Part shown: piece by piece, positions 35,766 to 46,996 of the stretch
Position numbering within the stretch: the first letter of the stretch is position 1
Layout of the letters: each line of letters opens with the position of its first letter
From: Acanthococcus lagerstroemiae
Taxonomy: Eukaryota > Arthropoda > Insecta > Hemiptera > Eriococcidae
Assembly: GCA_031841125.1 (NCBI GenBank)
Contig: CM063107.1
Coordinates: 23,764,499-23,828,498, forward strand
Direction: 5' to 3'
Length of the DNA stretch: 64,000 nucleotides
Translations under genes and position numbers: made by a program
The notes under the pieces: model-generated
The model's database searches: none
The model's input: the letters and a program-made list of their open reading frames with translations, nothing else
What the model was told of the DNA's origin: nothing

Positions 35766-36538
35766 ATAAGGTACTATGCCCTATGAACGCCAATTCAAAC
35801 GGGGATTGGTATAGCGCCCGAACGTTTCACGTGAGGTTCAATCTAATGGCACAAGGGAAAAGCGGGAAGCATTTTTATACCAGGTATTGGCTTTGTTTTT
35901 TATGTAAATAATTTATATTGGAGGTTATACTATTTCAAACACAAGGTACCCAATTGGCGTTATTAGAACCAGGGGTACCCAATAATGCCAATGTGTTTGT
36001 CTGTATTTTATTTTTTTCTAATTCAATGATTGCGCTGAAAATACAAGGAAATACGCAAAAAACCTTCACTTATTCGATAAAGTTCATTAGGTATAAAAGT
36101 AAAAAAATATAAGAATAAAAATCACGTAAATACTGTTCACTCCATAAACCCCTTTTCTTCGACATTTTGGACTGAAACAGAAAAAAACATCATTGGCGTT
36201 TTTAGGAACCTCTACTGATGAATTGATTTCGTTCATTAATGACGTGAAAATTGTTAAAATTGAATGTCCTATGAGATGTGCATGTATAAAAATAGCTTAA
36301 TAATTGATATAATGCACAAAAACTTATCTAAAAGTTTTATTTCTGAACTAATGTTTTATTCATAATTCTCAAAAAAATTTCGAAGTTTTACTTTTGACTT
36401 TCCACTTGACGGATTGCTACAAAATCAACACGCGCGAAGTGATAACACCTATGGAGTACCTTAATAATATTTGCGGCCTGGAGAATAGGTTAGTTTTTGA
36501 AATCATAGGCATTGGCGTTGTTAGGCATAGTACCTTAT
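35766..36538. mobile_element. Inverted-repeat element with reiterated ATTGGCGTT motif
   Basis: The ends ATAAGGTACTATGCC (35766) and its inverse GGCATAGTACCTTAT (to 36538) form a 15-bp perfect terminal repeat, followed on both sides by AACGCCAAT/ATTGGCGTT. The motif ATTGGCGTTNTTAGG or its inverse occurs about five times: near 35786, 35952, 35985 (as attggcattatt), 36192 and 36511. The internal pair at 35940-35995 forms its own hairpin. No coding region and no clear target duplication. Superfamily unknown. Confidence 0.7.
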
Positions 36539-36804
36539 CAGGGTTGAAAGGAGGACAAAAGAACTCCAAAAATGCGAATTTAGCAACCCGCAAAACCTCG
36601 CCTTTATTGTAAAGAACTTGGAAATTGGAGTAGCTGGAGGTAAGCACTATGGGTTGAGGCGAAAGGAAGAAGGACCCGCATAGTCTGAGTGACCCAAAAG
36701 ACCCTACTATCCACGTAAAGAACTGGGAAGGTGGGATAAATGAAAATTAGCCCCTGTAGACACCTGAGGATTTGAAGGGAGGGCGGAAGGACCTGACTCT
36801 TAGA

Positions 36805-37197
36805 AAGAGACGTACCGAAGAGTTTTACCTGGGAGGGGGGGGGGGTAAAAATTGTGAAAGTCCCATTTACCACTCAACTCAGAATTCCCAAGTATTACAG
36901 CAGAAAAAAAAACAAAAAAACTTTTGACTTGTTGGATTTTTCCAACTGACTCAACTCAAACTTCCCAAGTATCAATGCAAAATAAGAAAAACCTTTTGAC
37001 TTTTTGGGTTTTCCCAACTTCTCAATTCAATTCCCAAGTATCAAAGCAAAAAAAAAAAGCAAAACAAAACTTTTTAACTTGCTGGATTTTTCCAACTCGC
37101 CTTACTGAAACGGTAAATTTTCCCAACCTGCTGAGTAAAAAATTCCTACCGGGGGGGGGTGTAAAGTCCCCCCTGTCTCCCTATTGGTACGCCCCTG
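36805..37197. mobile_element. hAT-like non-autonomous element (family B, copy 1)
   Basis: 393 bp. The left end AAGAGACGTACCGAAG pairs with the reverse-strand right end CAGGGGCGTACCAATAG. The flanks carry a perfect 8-bp duplication CTCTTAGA at 36797-36804 and 37198-37205. Inside, a unit of about 75 bp ('actcaactcaaacttcccaag...ttggatttttccaact') is repeated three times, starting near 36872, 36949 and 37020. A shorter relative lies at 56627-56891. Non-coding. Confidence 0.85.
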
Positions 37198-37205
37198 CTC
37201 TTAGA

Positions 37206-39115
37206 ACCATCATTTGAAATAATAAATGAATAGGCTCGTACAAGAAGGCTCTAGTTGTAATTTCTCAAAAGCAATATTAATCCCCGTAAGGACTTCAACT
37301 CCTTCGAGGCACGAGTTATCTCTTAACCGATATTATTCAAACCTTATTTACTTTATGGAATCAATCTAAGGGATGCCTGACTAAATACGAATTTTTTCAC
37401 CGAGTGTAAGTGAAGACCACTCTAGTGGTACACGTCCTTAGCCCCCTTTTGAAGGGAAAATTTTTTTTTCTCTGGAAGTGAGACTGATCATTGCCGCTTG
37501 AAGATTATCATTGATTGTCCCCCACTGATCTATCATCGCATTTAAAGAATATGAGGAGATCCTTTTCTAAATTTTAAGGATTTTTTCTCAACTCCAGTTC
37601 CTTATCTTCGATGTAATATTCCGCGGTCTGCTGTATAAAATGCCTTTGAAATATGACTGTTCCGATTTGAGGCACTTTTTCTAAGGCTGCTGCGTTCCAT
37701 TTACTGACTTAGAACTCTGGGGTTAAAAAATGAATCGTGGATGAAAACACATCTCAAGGGTGAAGCCCTACGAAGTGGCTTGCTTATGTTGATTTAGTCC
37801 GAATGACTCAATCTTGAAAATTGTTTTGCCGAATAATACTAACATAAATGTAACGTCCTGATGTAGTCAAATTTTCTCGGTTTCACGATGACCATATTTC
37901 CAGCTCAAGGTCAGTGCCATCACATCGTCTCTCCGAAATCTAAAGAAGAGCTGTGGCAGTACTGCAGAAACGTGTGAATCTGCTTTCTGTTTTAAGAAAT
38001 GTTTCGCTAACTCACCGGAGTAGATGAATGTTCTACCTAATTAACCAAATAACGGATCTATCATATTGGCTGCGAATGAAACTTCACATCGTTTGAGATT
38101 TTTCAATTAGGATGAGCAGTCTGATGTTTTCCTGGTTCCCAGTTACGGTGAATGACACTCGTTGAGCGAATACTCATAATATATCTACGTAGGTCTGCTC
38201 TTGAAAATAATCTCAGACATATGTCAGTCTGTCAAATTCAAGTTTTGTGTAAACAGCTAGAAAACGCTGAAAGGACTCGAATAAATACTGCAATCTATGA
38301 GACATCTTGCGAATACACGTATTACATCACGTGTCAATGTTTGTAATCACCTGTCCCACCATACCTGAATGCTGGCCCATTGAAATTACTGGGTTAATGC
38401 GTGCGCTCTACGTTAACAAATGGCCATTAAGTTTCGATGTTTTGTTTGGCATTTGACCATCATCATGTAATGTTAATTTATTGCAGGTTACCGCATTTCT
38501 ACTATCGCATCTTAGAAATAGGCCTATTACGGAATAAGGAAAAATATGAAATTAAATCGCCCACACTCCGTGGTGTATTGTAGAACTCGTACAGCAGCAG
38601 CTCTGTCTAGTCGGGAGCAAATCATCTATAATTGAGGGTTATATTCTAGGAACCGATCATTATAATTTTCTGGCTGGTGTTATACAATTTTTTGATTGAA
38701 AAAGTAGGCTTCGAGTTCGTGAAGAGAATGAAGTTATCTTAAACGTCCAGCCAAGTTATAATCATTTCATTAAAATGGAGAGGTATTTGCCGTGAGCGGG
38801 TTGTACACGAATTAGAGAAGTGGAGCTTCATTTGCAGGCTGATCGTAATTGGATTCTGAAATTTTATTTCAATAGTGCAGTTTTATAAATTTTTGGCGGG
38901 TTAGATGGGCCCAATGTAGTCACCCATCTGAATGCGGCCGCTTGAAACATTACCGTGCTGTAAAAATTCTGTAAAAAAAAAGGAAATCCATTGTGCTAGA
39001 ATAGTGTTACTGTTTTTAGTTTTCCGCAGATTCATCATTCATTTGTGTGTGAGGTGGCGCTGTATGCGCCGAGTGCTCAGACTTTGTAGTTCATTGCACT
39101 ATTCCTCAAGTTGTT
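37206..39115. other. No gene recognised
   Basis: Unassigned AT-rich sequence with short ORFs only. No splice-flanked conserved peptide was found. Confidence 0.4.
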
Positions 39116-39119
39116 GTTA

Positions 39120-40715
39120 AGGATCAGCTCAGTAGCCTTACCGTTATAGCCAAAATGAGAATTTTACTGAGCTCTATCCCTTTGACTTCACTGGGTGCTG
39201 GATACTGTAGTCCCATCAGTGCTACGCGTCTTGTCCCGGCTATTGCTGGACATTGACATATGATATGGATCGAGGTTTCTTCCTCTTCTCTACATTACCT
39301 ACAGGAGCCGCTTTTCACCTCTCCTATTTTATACCGCATGAGTTTTGTGGCACCATGACCAGTTAGTAGTCCGACCATGAGCCTTGCATGTTTCCAGTCA
39401 AGCCTTAATAGGAACTTGACATACTTACTGGGGGCGTCCCCTATCAGTGTTTTGCTGACTTTCATGCCACTGGCCAACCGCCAGTGCATTTCCTTCTGCT
39501 GACTTATCCAAGCCTTTACTTTGGATTTTATGATGCTGTATGCTACAGGAAGACACGGCCTGGGTGTTGTCAGTTCCTTTTATGCCCTCTTTCGCTAGCT
39601 TGCCAGAGATTATGTTCCCTTTTATGTCGCCGTGTCCCGGTGTCTATAGTATGGTGACACGTTTTCCTTGAGCAAGGGTGTATAATTTGTTAACACACTC
39701 CGCCACCACCAGGGATGTAGTTTGGTATGACGATAGTGTCTTAATAGCCGATTGACTGTCTGTTCAGATATAGATCTGCTTAATACAAGGCCCTTCTGCT
39801 GGCTTCTGTCATGGCCCTCTGCTTGGAGGATAGTGACGCCCTCGCCCAATGCCATTGAATAGTTGTCAGCGCCTTTTGTATTCGTGATTCCGATTCCCAC
39901 ACCTAGGTCATTCTTAGAGGCATCTGCAAACGACACATTCTCCTCTTTTCCTGTAATGCTTGGCCACCTCGTACCCAAGCCTCCCGTATCAAAGAAGTGT
40001 TCCATCGCGATTCTATCCTTCGGTATCCCAAAGCATTTGTCCATCGTCCTCGTCATCTCCCATATCCTTCTGTAGCCTGTTTTTTGGGCCTGAAGGTTTG
40101 GTTGGCCCAGACGATATCGCAGCTGCTTCTATAGCAGTGTGAAGTGGCGGCAAGTTTAGGAGCCTTTCCAGCGCCTTAGTCGGAGCCGTTCCCATTGCCC
40201 CCGTTGTCATCACGCACTTGAGCCTTTGCAGGTGGTCTAGTTCCTCTCTGACTTTGGCCAAGTGGACTCAACCCCACCACACAATGGCCGCATATGTGGT
40301 TCTGGGATGTATTACACCGGTAAATATCCAGTGCATCATTTTGAAGGGGAACCCCAGGTCCTGCCGACAAAATTGCGGCTAGCCCGGAGAGCCTCAATCC
40401 CTTTCTCATTTTATCTGAGACGTGATCCCTCCAGGAGAATTTTTCATCAAGATATACTCTTAAGTAGGTACTTCAATTTTCCTGTGAGGGCTAATGCTCT
40501 TCCCTTGTATTGCACCTTGATCAACTTTTTGCCCTTCCTTTTGTGGGTGAAAACAGTGACCTCAGTTTTGTCCGGGCTGATTGATAACCCGTTTTTCGCA
40601 CACCATTTTTCATACATCGGGGTCCCCACTACGTTGAGTCCGTGATGGTTTCCGGAAATTTGCCGGTTACCACCACAGCCAAATCATCAACTCAGCCGTT
40701 CCACAGATTCAGTAT
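39120..40715 (-). mobile_element. Non-LTR retrotransposon remnant (R1/LOA/I-like with RNase H)
   Basis: The largest LINE piece in the window, about 1.6 kb, 5'-truncated inside the reverse transcriptase. From right to left it contains the end of the RT palm, the thumb region, an RNase H domain and a GH/zinc-knuckle C-terminus (see the pseudogene entry). The right limit is where coding similarity fades before the YADD-equivalent; the left limit is the end of the reading frame. No A-rich tail or target duplication was confirmed. Confidence 0.8.
39125..40710 (-). pseudogene. Reverse transcriptase/RNase H polyprotein, degenerate
   Basis: Minus-strand motifs in order: 'VDDLAVVVTGKF' near 40690 (the YADD box, with a stop just before it); 'WCAKNGLSISPDKTEVTVFTH' and 'LKYL' (40447-40600); 'GRTWGSPSKMMHWIFTGVI' and 'WWG' near 40270-40370; 'MTTGAMGTAPTKALERLL' and 'LPPLH' (about 40145-40210). 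The RNase H follows with 'VSFADASKNDLGVGIGI' and 'ILQAEGHD' (39820-39945), 'TDSQSAIKTL' near 39740, and 'TPGHGDIKGN' near 39625, so all four catalytic-acid regions are traceable across frames. The C-terminus has 'LLTGHGATKLMRYKIGE', 'CR' and 'CREEEETSIHIICQCP' (39235-39375). Frameshifts and stops are numerous. The thumb and RNase H wording fits the R1/LOA/I group. Confidence 0.82.
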
Positions 40716-40719
40716 TCAT

Positions 40720-41325
40720 CTCTCTTTCCAGCAGAATTATTAGATAAGTTGCCACAACATGCACAACCAGTGGCCATGTTTAGCGCATCTGCCTTGGGCT
40801 CATTAGCTCAAGAACAGGACAAGATTAGCTTTAATCGGTCTACATTTTCAAATTGCATTGACTTGTAATCGAAATAATTTTCTGTAGCTCGTAGCTCTGT
40901 TTTTCCGTTTTTGTTTTCTGTTCCTTCCAGCTTCTATTTCAATGCTGATAATGATAATTCATGAGTATTGCTCGGTTCTACAACTAAATAAGGCAGCTTC
41001 GTTGGCTTGAAAAATGGTTCCCATCAGCTGAAACCAATAGCGGATCTAGGGAACCATCTTGGGAGGTACAATTTAAAATACGTGAGAATTGAGAAGTTTT
41101 TACCCGTTCCCACTCCTTTTCCTGAGTATTTAGATCATTTATTTGTCTTCAAAATGGGAACTGGGAGTGTGGTTAAAGGAATTCTTGGAGTCTCAAACGA
41201 TTCGTGTTGTTGACTGTTTCCTCGTTAATGATAGAAATAATGTCGAAGTGCATTATCGAATTTTTGGACTGATTTCTGAAGTGGGCGATAGTTTTGGGAA
41301 CATTGCTGACGATTAGGACAATTTC
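40720..41325. other. No gene recognised
   Basis: Unassigned sequence flanking the LINE on its 5' side. Confidence 0.4.
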
Positions 41326-41329
41326 TCTG

Positions 41330-41600
41330 TATTTTTCTATCTCGGGAAGTAGACTAGCTTAGACTCTTTAGTAATCATCTGTTAGACTAGTTTAGGAATA
41401 TTTAGCATATTTAAAAAATTGTTTAAGACTCGCTGAAACTGCTTAAAGCTTGACTATTTATGACTTTTCCAGACCTGCATAGATTTCTTAAACTCTACCA
41501 CATTTTGACTGGGCTTCTCTGAGACTTCTTGAAACACTTTTGAGCTTATGAAGACTCGCTTAAGATTTTTAAAAACTTATTCAACACTCAGTACGCCTAG
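41330..41600. repeat. Cryptic 'AGACTCTTTAG' repeat field
   Basis: 'agactagcttagactctttag', 'ttaagactcgctgaaactgc', 'gagacttcttgaaac', 'gaagactcgcttaag' recur. Same vocabulary and orientation as 1848-2475. Confidence 0.5.
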
Positions 41601-41604
41601 TTCT

Positions 41605-42200
41605 TTTTTTCAACATGGATTCTTGGAAAACATTTATAAAAAATCTCGAAGTATTGATGTCATTAACGTGTGTCGTATTTGAATTCTTTTATATTTTGAG
41701 TCAATCTTTCATACCTATATTGAAGGCACAGGATGTCGAGGGAGAGGGGAGTCAAACAGTATAGAGATACAGTATGTTGTACATGAAAAATCGTCTCCTT
41801 TCCTCATTCAGTTCTAATTTCCAATGATGAATACACCTCAGAGTTCTGCGCGTATAGGGAATGTGTACAGTTAAAAATTCAAAAGGTTTTTGTTCTGCCT
41901 CATTGGGACTTGAACCTAAGTTGCATGTGCTGGCAGCACTGTCAGTATGTTCATTGTATTCTGGGGTGAATAGATCGGAATATACCACTCCAAATTAATA
42001 ACAATACACACAAAACGTTTGCCTATGGTAGCGATACCGAGGTGAGGTTTAAACCTGTTATGGAAATTAAAGGTTGAGTGGATGTAGTTACTGGGTATGA
42101 CACTATTACTTTAGACGTACATTCCGACTCCCTTATGATTGGGGATTGGTAGAAAATATAGCCCTTTGAATCTCAGAAGGACGAGATGGACCACTGTAAT
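41605..42200. other. No gene recognised
   Basis: Unassigned; a 78-codon minus-strand ORF at 41752-41988 has no motif. Confidence 0.4.
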
Positions 42201-42205
42201 TCAAA

Positions 42206-43060
42206 GTGATATCGAAAATAAAGACAGTATTCTGAGAAATGGGATTTTTGAAATCGAGAAAATAAGTTGGTACAGACTTGCAGGAAAAATTACCATCATT
42301 TCCGATATCACTTTTGGGTTACAGTGCTTTATCTCACATTTTGGGAGACAGTGGTGTGAGTATAATCGAGTTTTCAGAAAGTTCTGAATTCTGATAAAGC
42401 ACGTATTTTTTGCAGTAGGTGTATACAAGCAAATATTACAGATTTAAAACATCACAGTTGTAGTATTTCGGTAATCATTTCCGATATGATTTTTGGGTTA
42501 CAGTGGCTTCTCTCGCAGTTCGGAAAGACAGTGGGGTGTGTGTAATTCCGAGTTTTCAGAAATCCTTAATCACACAAAGTCGCGTATAGGAAATGTAGTT
42601 TTTGTAATTGGGTTATACTAAGGAATGCTGCAGGTTAAAAAAATCCCACTCTTAGAACTTCGGCTGTCATTTCCGATATAATATTTGGACCACAGTGGTA
42701 TATCTCAAGTTCTGGAAGATAGTGGGGTTTGTGTAACTAAGGTTTTCAAAGATCCTGGATCGAAAGGACCAATCATTATTGGAATTAAAATTTTTCCTGC
42801 CGGTCTATATCAACTTATTTTTCAGATTTCAAAAATTCCCCCTTCTCAGAATACTGTCCTCATTTCCGATATCACATTTGGATCCCAGTAGTTTATCTCG
42901 CAATTTTGAGAGACAGTGTCGTAAATATAATTCGAGTTTTTAGAGATTCTTGCTCAAAAAGATGAATCCATATGGGAAATGAATTTTTTCCAGTAGATCT
43001 TCAGCATCATATTTTCCCGATTTCAAAAATTTCTCTAATCAAAATACTGTCCTCATGGAT
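42206..43060. repeat. Tandem array, ~185-bp unit, four copies plus an inverted piece
   Basis: The header 'tcatttccgatat' occurs at about 42297, 42475, 42669 and 42860, giving periods of 178-194 bp. Each unit continues 'tttgggttacagtg', 'tatctcgca.ttt.ggagacagtg', then 'taat.cgagttttcagag'. Upstream, 42206-42291 is the reverse complement (about 85% by eye) of 42789-42875, the end of unit 3, so the array begins with an inverted fragment. Confidence 0.8.
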
Positions 43061-43079
43061 TTCTGAAATTGGGAAAATA

Positions 43080-44390
43080 TTTAGGTAAAGACTCATTCAG
43101 GTCTTCCGCTTTAGACATTAGGAGGGAGCCAACGTTGCATACCTTATTTTTTCATATCAAGGGATACTGAAGTTCTTTCCGCTGAGTGTTCGTTGAGGTG
43201 AGCGGATTAACGTAGTTTTAAAGACCCCAATTCACATTTTAACGAGTTTCTACGTGTCATTTGGAATTTTAACTAATAGGCATGACAAAGTCTTCAGGGG
43301 GCTTATCGAGCCCTAACGAGCTTCACAGTATTGAGTCGTAAGGGGTTTCACACAATTTTAAAAATCTTACAAGTTTTTAAAGTTTTATGAACAACTCCCA
43401 ACAGAATCTTGTTGAATGAAAGAGTCGTAAAGAGTCTTCTCAAACTTTTAGAAAATTCTAACAGAATTTTAATAGCAGCATAGATCTTACACGATTTCCC
43501 CTAACTGTAGACCTAGGGGGTTGGAAGGAGTGACTCCCGTGTTACAAAATTTATCTTCATGCCTTTGAGAGCTCCCGTACTAAAGTCCATGTTTTCGGGA
43601 TAAAATGGACTCACCAATCAGCTCTTCATCAATCGTAGCGAACCTTAAGAGTCTTCTCGAAAGTTAGAATTGAGAACAGACCTGATGGATTGATTTTTAA
43701 ACAATAAACAATCGTCGGCCTAGGCTGCTCCGACTAGACGGGTTGAATTATTTTAGAATTGAATACAGATATAAATAACTACAATCGAAATCTCGGAAAG
43801 TTGAAATTGTTCAAAAAAAAGTATATCGACAGACATGATGTTATTTTGACAACGCAGCGACGACCGACCTAAATTGATAAGTTTATATTTGCGAGCAACG
43901 TCATGGTGTTGTAACTGATTGAAACGAAAATGAGAACTGAAAAAGAAAAATTGCATGGAAGAGCTTTCGAAATAAATGGGGCAGAATGCGAAATGGAAAG
44001 ATATTGCGGGATAATAGGTTACGAAAATAGACTTATAAAGAATTTGGGAGTTTGAGAAATTCACGCCAGAAAAAAGTGAAGTGCTCCCTTATTTATCTCT
44101 CTGTGTCGCAGTTTGAGAATAATGATGGCTTAAAGGATTTTTTCAAACCAAAAATTATTCATCTCGTTTCCTCCAGAAATATGCAAAATTTACAATTCGT
44201 AGCGAAGCTGAGGTGGGTTAGCTGGTTACCTCGAGAAATTTTCCACTGGTTAATTTTTGGCCATTGGCCAAGGAGGCTGCACCTTCACGGTAATTGTAGC
44301 TCTCGGATAAACTAGTAAGGCTGATCTCAACACACTGAAAATCTCGCTGGATCATTCCAGAGAAACTTCGTCTTCTCAAGACCTAGAGAG
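43080..44390. other. No gene recognised; part is cryptic 'AGTC' repeat
   Basis: 43260-43460 shows 'agtcgtaaggggtttcacac', 'gaaagagtcgtaaagagtcttctc' and similar, the opposite strand of the field at 1848-2475. The rest is unassigned. Confidence 0.4.
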
Positions 44391-44391
44391 C

Positions 44392-45228
44392 CAGAAGCGT
44401 AACCAGAAAATAATTTGTGAGTGAGCCAAGAAAATCCGCAAGGGTAATTTTTGTAAATCATACCGTAGACTGTGATCTGTAAGGATGGGGTGGGAATTTT
44501 TACTCAGACATAACACCAATTTTTCTCTAAATTGAATACTGGAATTTTTATTTCTAGTAGTAGCAGTGGGAAAAACTGGGAAAGCGAGTATCTTCTTTTT
44601 TTAACGGGTTTAACTGAAGTGTTTTTTACTGTCCCTTCTCTCTGCCACCAAAAAATTACTAGTTATGGCCCTGAAAGTAAGCAGTACATTTTTTTAACCC
44701 TGAACTCTATAAGCACCTCGCTATGAAAAAATGCAAGAACTGAAAAAAACTAGAAGTTGATGTTGCAAAAGTTTTACTGACCCTAAAAACCGAAATGAAA
44801 AAAAAAAAAAGCATTCTCTCTATATCATAATAAAAACCTCCACTGTCCTGACTTCATCTGAAGTGACATGAGATCCTTCATAGCGTAAATAATGGGCAGG
44901 ACATGACAATACACCTCTCCCCCCAAAAGCCCGGGAGAAAAGTGAAATTTTAGAGTTTATTGTCAAATAACATTTCGGGCCAGAGACCTTTTCTTTCCTT
45001 TTTTTTTCTTTTGCATGTCAACTCGTCAGTATGAAATTTGGACATGTTGTACTTGTAAGTCTGCGCTTTTATTTTGTTTTGCTTGTCAAGTCATTTTGAA
45101 AAATTCGCGTTTTTTCTTCTTTTTGCTGGTCAAATTAAAATTTAGGTGAAATTTTGTAGATCCATCACTATTTCACCTACAAAATGTCAATCCTCCCCTT
45201 TTTCGGAGAATTTTCCAGTTACGCTACT
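44392..45228. mobile_element. Possible hAT-like element
   Basis: CAGAAGCGTAACCAGAAAAT at the left and, on the reverse strand, AGTAGCGTAACTGGAAAATTC at the right form an inverted repeat of about 20 bp with hAT-like wording. No direct target duplication was seen. No coding region inside. Confidence 0.4.
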
Positions 45229-45612
45229 AAACTCTCGTAATCGTAAAAAAACATTGCAATATTGTCGGGTTGCTCGCCCAAATAACTTCGACCTTGTATC
45301 CATAATTTTCAATGCCTAAAACTTTCTGAGAGGATTATTGTTGTCTTACCCAGATCGTACATCACTCAAGTTGGCAGAGAGTTTCTCATCCGACTCCCCA
45401 AAGTCCACAAAGGGCGGGGCTTGAGATGAAATATTAGTAAGTTTTCGAGATGTTTCTTTTCAAGTTTTGCAAGTCACTAAACGCGAATCCATAAGTAATT
45501 TTGGGATCCCAGTCATTACATGTCGCCTAAAGGATGAATTTTTAACGCCTGTAGGGCCTGCGAAAAACAATTTTTGGTTAAGAAGTCAAAACTTCAACTA
45601 TTTTTCTTATAA

Positions 45613-46500
45613 GAAGGGAAAAGGACTTTTTTTTTTTTTTTAAATTGTCCAATAAACCTAAAACTTTGCACTTTTTTCCTTCTTAAATTGGACCCGATTT
45701 AGGAGGAGAAGCCAAGGAGATTCTGGAAAATCCACCAAAAGTAAATAACGACCAGCCTACTGAGAACGACCTTGTTGATAAGATAGAGGAAGTTTAATCT
45801 CATATCTTCGAAGATGAGATTGAAGGGAGGCATGTACCAAAAAGTGACTTTCTCGAGGGGGAGGAAGACTTGATTTTGACAATCGAAAATGTAAATTCTT
45901 CCGACCCAAAATGTGATTTCTCAACTGACCATAATTTTTGAAATCAAAACAGTTTTGAACATTCGATTTTGCTGGCTGAGGGTCCAGCTGAAATAAGTTT
46001 ATAAGTGAAAATCATTGCTGGATTTGTATTTAGGAGCTCAGATTGGAACTGAACCTAAATTGAGGGATGGCATTGATAGAGAACCTATGTCTGAAGTATG
46101 TGACTTTTTCGGAGTGGAAAAACAAATATTTTCGTTCATTTGGATTTTTTTTCTGTATAAGGTTTCCTGTTTTTAGATGTTTGTTTTTTACAAACTAGTC
46201 GATGAGCAAACGTGGAACGCATGTCAGTGAGAAAACGATTTTCAGTTATCTGTGGACTCCAGAGTCTGTATAAAATGCCACATCTTAATTTTGACGAAAT
46301 ATTCGAAATCAGCCACTTGAGAAATCCTATTTTGACTGTTTTCTCGATAATTTCCCCTTTAAAATCTGAAAATTGGTGGGATGACTTAGCTCCCCAGGAG
46401 GAGCTGTGGTTACTTTACCGAGCTCACTCGTATCGTCGAAGTTACTGTTCTTTTGTATCACTGAACTCAGAGGTGTGATAATTCTGATCTTCAGTGGAGT
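45613..46500. repeat. Tandem duplication, unit 1 (~0.9 kb)
   Basis: Shares an ordered series of landmarks with 46505-48085: 'tataagaaggg', 'gtaggaggagaagccaa(g/a)ga', 'ataagttcataagtgaaaatcat..ttggatttgtatt', 'ttcatttggattt', 'gatgagcaa', 'cttaattttgacgaaatattcgaaatcagc', 'ctttaaaatctgaaaattggtggga', 'tcgtatcgtcgaag', 'tgatcttcagtgga'. Diverged but collinear. Confidence 0.8.
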
Positions 46501-46996
46501 ATTTTCTTTATAAGAAGGGGAGAGGGCTCATGGCATGGGTTCTTTTTATCCGAGCGACTTGAAACTTTACACAATTTCTTTTCATTTCATTAGAACCGAT
46601 GTAGGAGGAGAAGCCAAAGAAGTTCAGAAAAAAAAAATCCGCCGAAAGTAAATAACGGCTAATACTTCTTTGATGAGACAGCCAGTCAGAATAAGTTCAT
46701 AAGTGAAAATCATACTTGGATTTGTATTTTGAAGCTCAAATTGGGACCGAATTTAAATTGGATGATATTGATAAATATTCTATCTCCAAAAAATGTGACT
46801 CTTTGTTCATTTGGATTTCGGATTTTCCTGCCCCCCCCCCCAGATTTCCTGTACTTAGATGTTTTTATTTTTATTTTATGAAACTGATACACTATCGATG
46901 AGCAACTGTATGTAGGATCTATTTTAGCGAAAAAATGGTTTCCAATTACCTGTGAACTCAGAATTTTTTCATGCCACGCCTTAATTTTTATGAAAT

